DNA of 64,000 bases from G963675935 sp963823895 (GTDB taxonomy: Bacteria; Planctomycetota; Planctomycetia; Pirellulales; Thermoguttaceae). A model generated the notes under the pieces. It made no database searches and was not told the origin of the DNA. It saw nothing but the letters and a program-made list of their open reading frames with translations. A program made the translations under genes and the position numbers. This document shows positions 25,188 to 33,115 of this stretch, in pieces (positions within the stretch are counted from its first letter, which is position 1; the number at the start of each line of letters is the position of its first letter). The DNA lies in the NCBI GenBank assembly GCA_963823895.1, contig CAWGNG010000023.1, positions 124,001-188,000 on the forward strand, written 5' to 3'.

Positions 25188-26021
25188 TCACCGCTTCGCG
25201 ATGATCTCCAAAATGGCGGTGCGGTTCTCGTTGGACCACGGCTGCCGGCCAACCCGGCGGCCTTGCCGCCAAACCCTCGTCCCCAGCCAACTCGCCACCC
25301 CCAGCAGCGACCAGACGATCATCGTGGCGGGTTCGGGTACCGCAAACAGCATACTTTGACCTTCGCCGGAGTCGTAGGGATAGCCAGGGTAACCATAGTC
25401 GGGGTAGATATTCAGTATTTGAACGCCCTCAACCCATGGGCCATTAGGCGCGGCTTGTACTGCGGCGTGCGCTTGGTTCCACATGGCCGACGCATTGGCG
25501 TCCAAGGGGGTAGCTAAATCCCCCTGTGCCGGATCTGACAGCGCTGTGCCGACGGGGTTTTGAACACCCTCCCAAATCGCCTCCTGAAGGTCCAGATTGC
25601 CTTGCTGAGTGTCCGCATAATCTACAATCGACGATGGATTGGTGCCAAATGTCCAATACAACCATTTTGCTTCGTTCGTCACAAGATTACCCGTACCAGT
25701 CGCAGTGTCAGAAGTTATACTTTTGACCCAGTACGTATCACCCGGCACAAAGTACTCAACGTGGCCGTCAGCCTCCACGCAAAACGTGGTCCACTGTTGA
25801 ACTGGAGGACCAGAAGGTGCATTATAAGGGCCAGAATCAGGAGGACCGTAAAGCGCCCCGTCAAACGAAGCGTCACCTGAATAAGCCTCCTGGAACACGA
25901 CCGCCTGGTTATAGGTGGGGGTGGGGTTCAAGAATATATTCTGGACACTCGCAGTCGCGGGGCATACCGCCACGGACAGCAAACCGACAGCAACAAGCAG
26001 TAGGATCACGGACTTTCTCAT
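25188..26021 (-). CDS. PEP-CTERM sorting domain protein 1
   Basis: A 277-residue exported protein. It has a signal peptide (RKSVILLLVAVGLLSVAV), a Tyr-, Asn- and Gly-rich body, and a C-terminal VPEPATM motif followed by a hydrophobic segment and basic residues (about 230-250), the exosortase recognition signal. Unusually, about 25 more residues follow the basic patch, ending WSNENRTAILEIIAKR. A PEP-CTERM protein is cut by exosortase and probably anchored in or exported with EPS. The body is unlike known enzymes. ATG at 26021 with GAGGTG upstream. A conserved promoter-like element lies 66 bases upstream. Confidence 0.88.
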   Translation of the reverse strand: MRKSVILLLVAVGLLSVAVCPATASVQNIFLNPTPTYNQAVVFQEAYSGDASFDGALYGPPDSGPYNAPSGPPVQQWTTFCVEADGHVEYFVPGDTYWVKSITSDTATGTGNLVTNEAKWLYWTFGTNPSSIVDYADTQQGNLDLQEAIWEGVQNPVGTALSDPAQGDLATPLDANASAMWNQAHAAVQAAPNGPWVEGVQILNIYPDYGYPGYPYDSGEGQSMLFAVPEPATMIVWSLLGVASWLGTRVWRQGRRVGRQPWSNENRTAILEIIAKR

Positions 26022-26086
26022 CTTGCACCTCACCTGAAAGGAAGTAGCCGCATTAAATTGGGATAGCAACCACGACTTCTAATTAG

Positions 26087-26156
26087 CTTTACACCGCCGA
26101 CCCCCGATTCCTGACAAACAAAATGGAAAGTGCCTGAAATTAACTCGCCAGAGGGA
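26087..26156 (-). promoter_or_regulatory. PEP-CTERM regulon element, copy A
   Basis: On the gene strand: CCCTC, GAGTT, TTTCC, TGTCAGGA, and then exactly 18 bases after TGTCAGG the hexamer-like TAAAG. The last block lies 66 bases before the ATG of PEP-CTERM gene 1. The 18-base spacer is rich in GC with GGCGG next to the TAAAG. Confidence 0.7.
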
Positions 26157-26527
26157 TGCAGTGGCTGTCTCGGGCAATTGGGAAAGCGCTCGGCAGTACC
26201 CGATTCCTCTGCCGCCAGATGTAGTCGCTTCCCATCAATCAGGTGAAGCATCCCAAGAGATGACAGCGACGGGGCGTCTCCGTCTCCGGGGCAGCGGGGC
26301 ATCAGAACGTTAGGGGAGCGTCCGTTGCCCGTGCGAACCTGACTTAACAGCGGCTGAATCCGTCAGTTGGCAAGGGGATAAGAAGGAGATTACTCTCGTG
26401 ATGTCCGTGAATCAATAGAGCGTGTCGAAACGCTGCAGCAAGACTCGCCGCAGAGGTCTTGCCGGTTCGTTCGATTTCAAGGCAACGCCTCTGGAACCGA
26501 ATGGTCCATCTCCGAGCGCGCCCTGAT
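26157..26527. other. Intergenic stretch between copy A and the IS630 element
   Basis: No gene or repeated structure is supported. The sequence runs up to the left end of the IS630 element at 26528. It may contain the remote upstream activator region of PEP-CTERM gene 1, but no motif was seen. Confidence 0.4.
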
Positions 26528-27838
26528 GGGTTTTGACGGCCAAAATCGGTAGTGAATTCAAGGTATTGTGCTAGCACACCACTGCTAGCAGGCGCATTTT
26601 GTGGTTGCCTTTGGCGGCGTTGCTTGAGAGTAATTGAAAGGAGGGTCCATGAAGTAACTTCGCAAGGGAGGATGAATCGTCATGTACCAGCGAACTTTGA
26701 AACTTTCACAGGCTCAGCGCAGGACGTTGGTCGAGTATCGGAACCATGATCGGCGTCCGGACGTGCGGGAACGGTGTGCGGCGATCTTGAAGGTCGCCGA
26801 CGGCCAATCGCCTCATGCGGTAGCGACTCAGGGACTACTGAGACCGCGAGATCCTGACACCGTGTACCATTGGTTGGATTGCTATGAACAACACGGGATC
26901 GAAGGACTGTTGCGGCGGCGGCAGGGAGGCAGCCGTCGCCGTCCCTTTCGAGCAGCGGGAACAGGTGTTGGAGCGGCTGCGGCAAGGCCCCGGCGAGGAA
27001 GCTCGCCGCGAGGCGATGCCGACAGCCGCTGGTCCGCCGCCCAGCCGCTGGACGTTGCGGACCATTCGCGCCAGCATTAAGACGATCCAGAATTACACGC
27101 TCAGTGGCGTGTGGCGGTGGCTCCGTCGCAAACTGGGAGTGAAATTGCGTTCGGGTCGGGTCCAGCATTTTAGCCCGGATCCGCAGTATCGAAGCAAGGT
27201 AGCCAAACTGAAACGATGCCTGCGAGCAGCGGCGCGCAACCCCCAGGAAACGACATTGCTGTTCATCGACGAAATGGGGTACGCCGTCTGGCCCGAGCCG
27301 GCGCCGAGTTGGGCTGCCGCCCCGCCCGCGGCTCCACCGCAAGCGGATCGGCAACAGTCCAACAATGGGCTGTGGCGTGTGATCGGCGGCCTGAACGCCT
27401 GCAGCGGAAAAGTGACCTACGTGGACAACTACATTATCGGTCGAGCCAAGGTCATCGAGATGTATGAACGGATCGCGAAAACTTACGCTCGCGCCAAGAC
27501 GATCTACGTCGTTCAAGACAATTGGTCGATCCATACTCATCCCGACGTACTCACGGCCGTGGGGGCATATCCTCAAATCAAGCCAATCTGGTTGCCGACT
27601 TACGCCCCCTGGCTGAACCCGATCGAAAAATTATGGCGATGGCTGAAGGAGACAATCCTCAAAATGCACCGTTTGGCCAACGACTGGCCCGCCTTGCACC
27701 AGCGCGTCACCGACTTCCTGGAGCAATTCGCCCGCGGCTCGAAACAGCTTCTGCGGTACGTAGGGTTGCTCGGCAACGGTCAACTGGCCCAATCGCTGCA
27801 TTTTACGTGATTACTACCGAATCTGTTTGTCAAAACCC
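26528..27838 (+). mobile_element. IS630-family insertion sequence (about 1.3 kb)
   Basis: The ends are imperfect inverted repeats: GGGTTTTGAC at 26528 and its complement ending at 27838, then both continue with ATCGGTAGT/TTCGGTAGT. The bases AT flank both ends. IS630-type elements usually duplicate TA, so the exact boundary is uncertain by a base or two. One plus-strand transposase (with a frameshift) fills the interior. The element sits in the middle of the PEP-CTERM cluster, between genes 1 and 2, without interrupting either. Confidence 0.8.
26682..27810 (+). CDS. IS630-family transposase (two frames)
   Basis: The first frame (from ATG 26682) gives an HTH region (MYQRTLKLSQAQRRTLVE, VYHWLDCYEQHGIEGLL). 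The second frame (readable from about 26945, ending at 27810) gives the DDE catalytic part: FIDEMGYAVWP, VVQDNWSIHTHPD, and NPIEKLWRWLKE. The junction near 26935-26945 has CCC-TTT-C, a sequence where +1 slippage is possible. Joined length is about 375 residues, normal for IS630. Programmed shifting is known in this family, so the element may be active, but a simple indel is equally possible. Confidence 0.75.
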
Positions 27839-28159
27839 ATAAGGTTTGGCTGCGGCCGCAGTCGAGATTGCACGAGGAATTCACGAGCCACTCGACGAGT
27901 CCGAGTGCGTGCCGTGACGCGGAGGCACGTAAACGAGTCAGCGTGGTGCGGCGGGAGAGTGGTGGGAGCGGGCGAAATGTTGGGCGATGCCGGTTTGTGC
28001 GGCGGGCGCAGGCGGGCGTTTCGCCGCCCTCTTTCTTCCCAACAAAAACGGGGCACTCGGAAGGATGCCCCGGCATGATTCACCTAGGCGGTGGCGCAAT
28101 AGGCTGTCCGCTTTCGCCGATGTGTTTGTGGGCGGCTGGCTACCGCCCACATCCACCAT
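27839..28159. other. Intergenic stretch with a terminator for PEP-CTERM gene 2
   Basis: No gene is supported. The stretch holds the stem-loop at 28041-28072, and a GCTGCGGCCGCAG palindrome near 27850. The part nearest PEP-CTERM gene 2 is similar to the flank of gene 1. Confidence 0.5.
28041..28072 (-). terminator. Rho-independent terminator for PEP-CTERM gene 2
   Basis: On the minus strand CGGGGCA pairs with TGCCCCG around a 10-base loop and is followed by TTTTTGTT. It lies about 90 bases after the stop codon at 28160. Confidence 0.7.
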
Positions 28160-28855
28160 TCACCGCTTCGCGATGATCTCGAGAATGGCAGCACGGTTTT
28201 CGTTGGACCAAGGCTGCCGACCGACCCGGCGTCCGCGGCGCGCAATCCGCATCCCCAGCCAACCAGTGGCGCCGAGCAGCGACCAGATGATGACCATCGC
28301 TGGCTCGGGAATGGCGACGGCGGAAACACGATAGCACGACGGTGCGTCATCTGTCGTCCGCTCGCAGAAGAAAGTCAGCGTCGAATGAGCGGAGGCAGCC
28401 TGAAAAGGATAACAACCCTCAGTCACCCACTCGACCTGGTCGGTTGGGTCGGGTTGGAAAGGCTGCGCGGGCGTGTTCCCGTTTTGGCTGACAACCGTGG
28501 CATGCACCGGCTCGTTCTGCTCTACCGCGGGAGTGATTTCTTCCTTTGCAAAAGTGATAAGGTATTCCTGCCCTGCAGACGTGAGCAGATGCACGCTCAC
28601 GTCGATCCCATCGGCGGTGCCATCCACGTACGGATATTCCTTTCCCAGCGGAGTTAGGTCTGTATCACGCCAGTCGATCACGATGAACGCCGTCGTAGGT
28701 GAGATCGGGCTGTAAGTGATGTTCACGTTGGGATACCCCACAACGGGGGTACCCGAACTGGGCGTCAGAACGGGGTTGACTGATGCTTCGCCCTGCGCGG
28801 CCATTGCGACAAGCGCAAGAACCGCAGCAGCAATCGCGACAGCAGGCCGTTTCAT
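28160..28855 (-). CDS. PEP-CTERM sorting domain protein 2
   Basis: A 231-residue exported protein with a signal peptide (PAVAIAAAVLALVAMAAQGEA), a beta-rich body with several Cys (FFCERTTDDAPSCYR), and a C-terminal IPEPAMV signal. The segment WSLLGATGWLGM and a basic patch follow. As in protein 1, a tail WSNENRAAILEIIAKR continues after it. It would be processed by the exosortase. Bodies of proteins 1 and 2 do not match, but their C-termini and 3' flanks do. ATG at 28855 (preceded by GGTGAAC), 56 bases downstream of promoter element copy B. Confidence 0.85.
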   Translation of the reverse strand: MKRPAVAIAAAVLALVAMAAQGEASVNPVLTPSSGTPVVGYPNVNITYSPISPTTAFIVIDWRDTDLTPLGKEYPYVDGTADGIDVSVHLLTSAGQEYLITFAKEEITPAVEQNEPVHATVVSQNGNTPAQPFQPDPTDQVEWVTEGCYPFQAASAHSTLTFFCERTTDDAPSCYRVSAVAIPEPAMVIIWSLLGATGWLGMRIARRGRRVGRQPWSNENRAAILEIIAKR

Positions 28856-29209
28856 AGTTCACCCGGTTTACAGGACGCGAATCACTCTAACTTCACGTTC
28901 CCTTATGTGCCTTTACGCCGCCACACACCCGTTCCTGACATCGGCGCGGGAAAAAACAGAGGAAATTAACTCAACTGAGGGGTATTGCTTAGTTTTGTGT
29001 TGCCAACAGAAGATGGGGGTAAACGTGGTATCAGACAGGCGTAGATTTGGGGTAAAGCCCAACTGAAAGGTCGATCATCCCTGTCGCTCTCTCTCGGCGT
29101 TGAGAAACAGCCTTGCGCCGCACGCATACCCAGAAGCCGCCCAGAACCAGCAGCCGTCAGTCGCAGCCCCGCGAAAGAGAATTCAACTGCGGCCGTAATC
29201 GCAAGCGGG
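28856..29209. other. Intergenic stretch holding promoter element copy B
   Basis: The only feature seen is the element at 28911-28982 for the leftward gene 2. The remainder, the 3' side of gene 3, shows no hairpin comparable to those of genes 1 and 2. Confidence 0.5.
28911..28982 (-). promoter_or_regulatory. PEP-CTERM regulon element, copy B
   Basis: Same block order as copy A on the gene strand: CCCCTC, GAGTTAATTT, TTTTCC, TGTCAGGA, then an 18-base gap after TGTCAGG to TAAAG. The TAAAG block is 56 bases before the ATG of gene 2. The GAGTTAATTT word is identical in copies A and B. Confidence 0.7.
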
Positions 29210-29905
29210 TCAGCACGTCCGTCCGCGGCTGACGATATCGAGAATGGCTTGGCGATTTTCGGGCGACCATGCCCGCCGGCCAAGCCGCTGCCCGCCCCGC
29301 CACACTCGCATTCCCAGCCAACTTGTGGCACCCAAGAGCGACCAAACCAGCAGCGTGGCCGGCTCGGGAACCTGCGCCTCCACGGTGTTGAGGGTGAAGC
29401 CTTCCAGAGGCACTGTGGCATTCGGATCCAACGCCACGCCCGGCAGATCCTTCAAGTAGTAATAGGTACCACCGTCCTCCCAAATGTTGATGTAGTACCC
29501 GGCGGATGAATAGAAGAATAACCCCCCGGTGTCAAGGTTCGAAGACTGTGACGGGGGGTTGGGGAAAATCTCGTTGTCGTAAGTAAACTGCCAGCCGCCC
29601 GTGCCGGGGTACCAGTTACCCGAACCTGGAACCAATGTGATAACTTGGTTTGTTTCGTCCGGGTCCGTCACGGTGCCCAGACTGCCCGCACCCGCCGCTA
29701 GGGGACTACCGGACGCGTTCAGGAAACCGCCACCCGCGATACCAGATCCCCAGAAGGAAAACGAGTAGGTTGGGTCGTCAACCCCTGGAAGACCCGGCTG
29801 ACTCCCCCCAGGAGGAATGTAAGGTGTTACGGAACCGAAAGTCGGCGCAGCCACAACAAAGCAGAACAGCACTAGGCCCAGCACAGCGATAAGACGACGC
29901 AACAT
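29210..29905 (-). CDS. PEP-CTERM sorting domain protein 3
   Basis: A 231-residue exported protein with a signal peptide (RRLIAVLGLVLFCFVVAA) and a Gly-, Ser- and aromatic-rich body. The C-terminal VPEPATLLVW signal is followed by a hydrophobic helix and a basic patch (RVWRGGQRLGRR). The protein then continues with WSPENRQAILDIVSRGRTC, a divergent form of the tail seen in proteins 1 and 2. It would be processed by exosortase. ATG at 29905, 75 bases downstream of element copy C. Confidence 0.85.
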   Translation of the reverse strand: MLRRLIAVLGLVLFCFVVAAPTFGSVTPYIPPGGSQPGLPGVDDPTYSFSFWGSGIAGGGFLNASGSPLAAGAGSLGTVTDPDETNQVITLVPGSGNWYPGTGGWQFTYDNEIFPNPPSQSSNLDTGGLFFYSSAGYYINIWEDGGTYYYLKDLPGVALDPNATVPLEGFTLNTVEAQVPEPATLLVWSLLGATSWLGMRVWRGGQRLGRRAWSPENRQAILDIVSRGRTC

Positions 29906-30237
29906 AGCGCACCCCCACTAAGAAGTAGTTTGTACCTTACTCGATAATTCGTTGCAGCCTTGCGCCGCTTTTCAAATAGCTATAGCCCGGTGACGGGCAA
30001 ATCCTGACATCGAATGGGAAGAAATCCTCAAAACGAACTCTACGGAGGGGTGCGACTACGCTTCTTCGACGACAGGTTGGTTAGCGTTGACGTGTAAAGC
30101 GAAAGATGGGGGTGGGTGGCGTTTCGGGTGGCGGGATTCAGGCATGTACGGGCTCAATCGGGCGCAAGGAAAGAGGCCGCCCGCGGATGGCGACCCCTGA
30201 ACAGAGTCGATTTTCCACAAAGAGGATGAGTGCAATT
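29906..30237. other. Intergenic stretch holding promoter element copy C
   Basis: Contains copy C (29980-30050). The rest, 30051-30237, has GGGGGTGGGTGG-like G-rich words, and nothing else was identified. Confidence 0.5.
29980..30050 (-). promoter_or_regulatory. PEP-CTERM regulon element, copy C
   Basis: On the gene strand: CCCCTC, GAGTTCGTTTT, TTTCTTCC, TGTCAGGA, then an 18-base gap after TGTCAGG to TATAG. The TATAG block is 75 bases before the ATG of gene 3. Confidence 0.7.
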
Positions 30238-31068
30238 CTACCGTGCCCGACGGCGTCTCACGCCGTACACGCCAGCGACCAAGCCCAGCAGACCCCAGAC
30301 GAGCATCGTGGCCGGCTCGGGAACGGGGGCAGCAAAAGTGCTGTAAGGCGCGCCGTAACCGTACTCCGGGTATTGGGTGTTCCAGTCCGTGCGGTCAAAA
30401 GCGGCCATATCGAAAGTGACCTGCGCTGAATAGGTGTCGCCGATTCCGGTTCCATTGGGATTGCTGTCGCTGGCATACGTGTTAACGAAGGTTCCCACAA
30501 ACGAGCCTGTGATACCCGTTGGATTGTCCGTGTTCACCCGCCAACCGCCCGTTACCGTGGTGTCCATGCCGGTCGCCGTCAGCGTATACGCAAAGCCGGT
30601 GAAGTTGCCTCCGTAGGAGTCAGGTATGTTCGGCTGCCAGAGGCGCGCCGCGGAATTGGCGTAAGTGGCGTTCTTGCCAGCGACGCTTAGGGTGAAGTCC
30701 CACAGGCCGCCGCTTTCCTGGGTCCAGACGCAGGTGGCGGACGTTACGGTCATGGCGCCGTAGTCGGCTATTTGGAAGAACCCCGGGGTCTGGTTCGACT
30801 CCGGGCTCTGATACCAGTTCGACATGATTTCATTGTTGTTTCCGTACGCCGAATAGCCCAGGGGGTCAGAACCGTGGTTGAAGTACACCGACGCGTCTCG
30901 GGGTGTGGGAACGGAGTACGATGAATTGCTTTGGGTAACGTCCGTCACGATACCGCCGTAGCCGAACTGGTCGCTATCGGCAACAAAGTCGCCTATGCTC
31001 GCGCAGGCCATGCTCGTCATGATCAAACCTGCCGCGGCCGCGCACAGCAAAATCACTAAACGTTTCAT
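30238..31068 (-). CDS. PEP-CTERM sorting domain protein 4
   Basis: A 276-residue exported protein of canonical layout: a signal peptide (KRLVILLCAAAAGLIMTSM), a beta-rich Gly/Asn/Thr body resembling other PEP-CTERM surface proteins, and a C-terminal VPEPATMLVW, hydrophobic segment and short basic end (VRRRRAR). Unlike proteins 1-3 it stops there, with no extra tail. The ATG at 31068 is preceded by AGGAG; a GTG one codon upstream is less likely. Element copy D lies 136 bases upstream, a longer leader than for the other three. Confidence 0.88.
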   Translation of the reverse strand: MKRLVILLCAAAAGLIMTSMACASIGDFVADSDQFGYGGIVTDVTQSNSSYSVPTPRDASVYFNHGSDPLGYSAYGNNNEIMSNWYQSPESNQTPGFFQIADYGAMTVTSATCVWTQESGGLWDFTLSVAGKNATYANSAARLWQPNIPDSYGGNFTGFAYTLTATGMDTTVTGGWRVNTDNPTGITGSFVGTFVNTYASDSNPNGTGIGDTYSAQVTFDMAAFDRTDWNTQYPEYGYGAPYSTFAAPVPEPATMLVWGLLGLVAGVYGVRRRRAR

Positions 31069-31203
31069 CACAGTCTCCTGGCCCCCTGTGGGGCGTTTCG
31101 TGGTTCGCCGTCCTGGCTGAAAGCGAAGGCACCTATCCTTCGTAACAACCGAAACGAGTACCTAATTATGGGGAATTCGCAGTTCGTACCATGCTCTAAA
31201 GCC

Positions 31204-31273
31204 CTATAGACCGCCGAAGGGCGATTCCTGACAGATGAGATAGGAAAAAATCTCAAAAAGCTCTCAGAAGGGA
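31204..31273 (-). promoter_or_regulatory. PEP-CTERM regulon element, copy D
   Basis: On the gene strand: CCCTTC, GAG, TTTTTGAG, TTTTTTCC, TGTCAGGA, then an 18-base gap after TGTCAGG to TATAG, which is about 136 bases before the ATG of gene 4. Confidence 0.7.
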
Positions 31274-31512
31274 AAGCAATGGGTGGGAGGGGAAGCCGTC
31301 GCGGCGAGAAATTCTCGATTTCGGAAAAAATTCTTGGATGGGTTGTGTTTCAGCAGCGGCTCGCACGCCAGTCCACTTAGCCCGCCTGGCAGATTGACCG
31401 CGACGCCGAAAGAAGCTTGCTTGGAAAAGCGCACGCCCCAAGTAGCTATTGGAGAAAGGCTTGCAACACGATGCCGACGCCGGCCAGCTCGATGTTGAGC
31501 ATCTACGACTTA

Positions 31513-31586
31513 TCTATAGCCCGCCGCGACGAAACTCCTGACATTCGCGCCAACAGGATTCCAGCAAAACCGTACTGAGGTGGGGA
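31513..31586 (-). promoter_or_regulatory. PEP-CTERM regulon element, copy E (orphan)
   Basis: The spacing is identical to the other four copies (TGTCAGGA, 18 bases after TGTCAGG, TATAG), with GGCGG in the spacer and CCTCAGTACGGTTTT in the upstream block. No recognisable gene lies downstream on its strand before gene 4, about 450 bases away. It could be the relic of a lost fifth PEP-CTERM gene, a promoter for a small RNA, or an additional start for gene 4. Confidence 0.6.
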
Positions 31587-32180
31587 TTCTCGGCCATTTT
31601 TAGTAGCCAATCGGGGGTCCACCATTCCGCTAGATTGTTGACAACAATTAGGGCCACCACTAAGCTAGGACTTCTACTGGCAAGTGCAACGGGGTTATGC
31701 CTTACTCTCGGGGGGAGGTTCCAATGGCGGCCGTGAATTTCCGTCCCCACGCGTCAGCGTTTCCAAGGGCCGCATCTGAATCGGCTCTCATCTTGTTTCC
31801 ACCACAGTTGACTCGTCGGGGTGAGTGATGCTGGGGGCGTGGGAAAGAGATAACGACCAGAAAAGGTTGCGATGCGCCTGCTATGCGCAGCGGGTAGCGA
31901 CGACAACTCGACTGTCGGGGCGGCGAGGCCGCCGGAGAGTCTTACCCGAGGCCAGAATCCTCTTGTGCCTTCGGTACCGCGATAGCCGAGGGGCCACCCG
32001 CGGTTGATTGCGTTTCGAAAGAAGTTGTTCGCACGGACGCAGGCTGAATCAGTGAAAGCCAAGAAAGGGCATACACGGACGATCGTTAAGGGAGGTTGCG
32101 GACGGCACGGATTTGCCACGGCGCAACCCACGGGGACGGAGTCTGCGCTGGGCAGCGAGTGCTTTGCGGCCGCCACGCCG

Positions 32181-33101
32181 ATGAAACAAGACGTGCATGT
32201 GGAATACGAGACTGGCGCGGCCCGCCGCGATGGCGTTCTTCTCGCAGGCGGTGCGATCCTAGCGGCGGCATCCGTCTGGGCTTACTGGCCCACTCTTGGC
32301 GGTCTAATCCATGAGTGGAACAACGAGCCGGACTATTCGCACGGGTTCTTCGTAGCGCCGCTTGCCCTGTTTTTTCTTTGGGCGCGGCGCGATCAGTTTC
32401 CGGGGATTGGCAGCGGTGCCCTCGACATCGTAGGCGGCCTAGCCTTGATCGCCGCTAGCCTGGCCATTCGAGCAACTGGCGCTCATTTTTACCTCGAGGC
32501 ACTCGATGGCTGGTCGATTCTGCCGTGGGTCGGCGGCGTGGTGTTGTTGCTGGTTGGGCGGCGGGCGTTTTGGTGGAGCCTGCCTTCGATCGTGTTCCTG
32601 TGGTTCATGGTTCCGCTGCCTTTTCGCGTGGAGCGATGGCTGAGTTTGCCGCTGCAAGGCGCGGCCACGAGGCTGAGTTGCTGGATTCTGCAGGCTCTGG
32701 GCCAGCCCGCCCTGGCGGAGGCGCATGTGATTGTGCTGGGCAATAACCGATTGGAAGTGGAGCAGGCGTGTTCGGGTTTACGGATCTTCATGGGAATTGT
32801 GGCCTTGGCTTTCGTCTATGCGATTCTGGTGCGGCGCCATTGGTCGGTGAAGGCGATTTTGTTGATTAGCGCGCTGCCGATCGCGCTGCTCGCCAATTCG
32901 GCCCGAATCGTGGCGACCGGTTTGCTGTATCAATACGCGTCGAGTGAGGCGGCCAAAAAGTTTTCGCACAATGCGTCGGGATGGGTGATGATCGTGTTTG
33001 CGGCCGGATTGTTTGGGCTGGTCTTGTGGTATCTGTCGCGGCTGGTCAGGGAAGTGGAGACGGTGGGGGTCGGCGACGTGATCCGTCGAGACCGCGGCTA
33101 G
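32181..33101 (+). CDS. Exosortase (PEP-CTERM processing transpeptidase-like protease)
   Basis: A 306-residue membrane protein with about eight hydrophobic helices. It holds the exosortase triad: Cys197 in EQACSGLR, Arg242 in NSARIV, and His263 in FSHNASGW. It is expected to cut PEP-CTERM proteins at the inner membrane. I chose the ATG at 32181 because it fits the family length; a longer frame starts with TTG at 32004 but adds non-conserved residues. It is the first gene of the rightward EPS locus, 14 bases before the chain-length regulator gene. It is the only exosortase in the window, so presumably it serves the four PEP-CTERM proteins encoded leftward. Confidence 0.9.
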   Translation: MKQDVHVEYETGAARRDGVLLAGGAILAAASVWAYWPTLGGLIHEWNNEPDYSHGFFVAPLALFFLWARRDQFPGIGSGALDIVGGLALIAASLAIRATGAHFYLEALDGWSILPWVGGVVLLLVGRRAFWWSLPSIVFLWFMVPLPFRVERWLSLPLQGAATRLSCWILQALGQPALAEAHVIVLGNNRLEVEQACSGLRIFMGIVALAFVYAILVRRHWSVKAILLISALPIALLANSARIVATGLLYQYASSEAAKKFSHNASGWVMIVFAAGLFGLVLWYLSRLVREVETVGVGDVIRRDRG

Positions 33102-33115
33102 TGGGGTAATTGCCT

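Larger units (their letters stand above)
31069..32180. other. Long intergenic region between the PEP-CTERM cluster and the EPS locus
   Basis: About 1.1 kb without a supported gene, holding promoter elements D (31204-31273) and E (31513-31586). Element E has no PEP-CTERM gene behind it: the small minus-strand frame below it (31253-31441) looks non-coding. A frame on the plus strand (32004 on) is open into the exosortase gene, but its first 59 codons look unlike a protein start. The region must also hold the promoter for the rightward EPS locus, which I could not identify. Confidence 0.5.

Noticed and set aside
31253..31441. Small minus-strand frame below the orphan promoter element E as a fifth PEP-CTERM gene
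   Set aside because: It lacks a signal peptide, a PEP motif and a ribosome site.
26087..31586. Sigma-54 promoters for the PEP-CTERM genes
   Set aside because: The conserved blocks lack GG and GC at the -24/-12 spacing. The motif is different.
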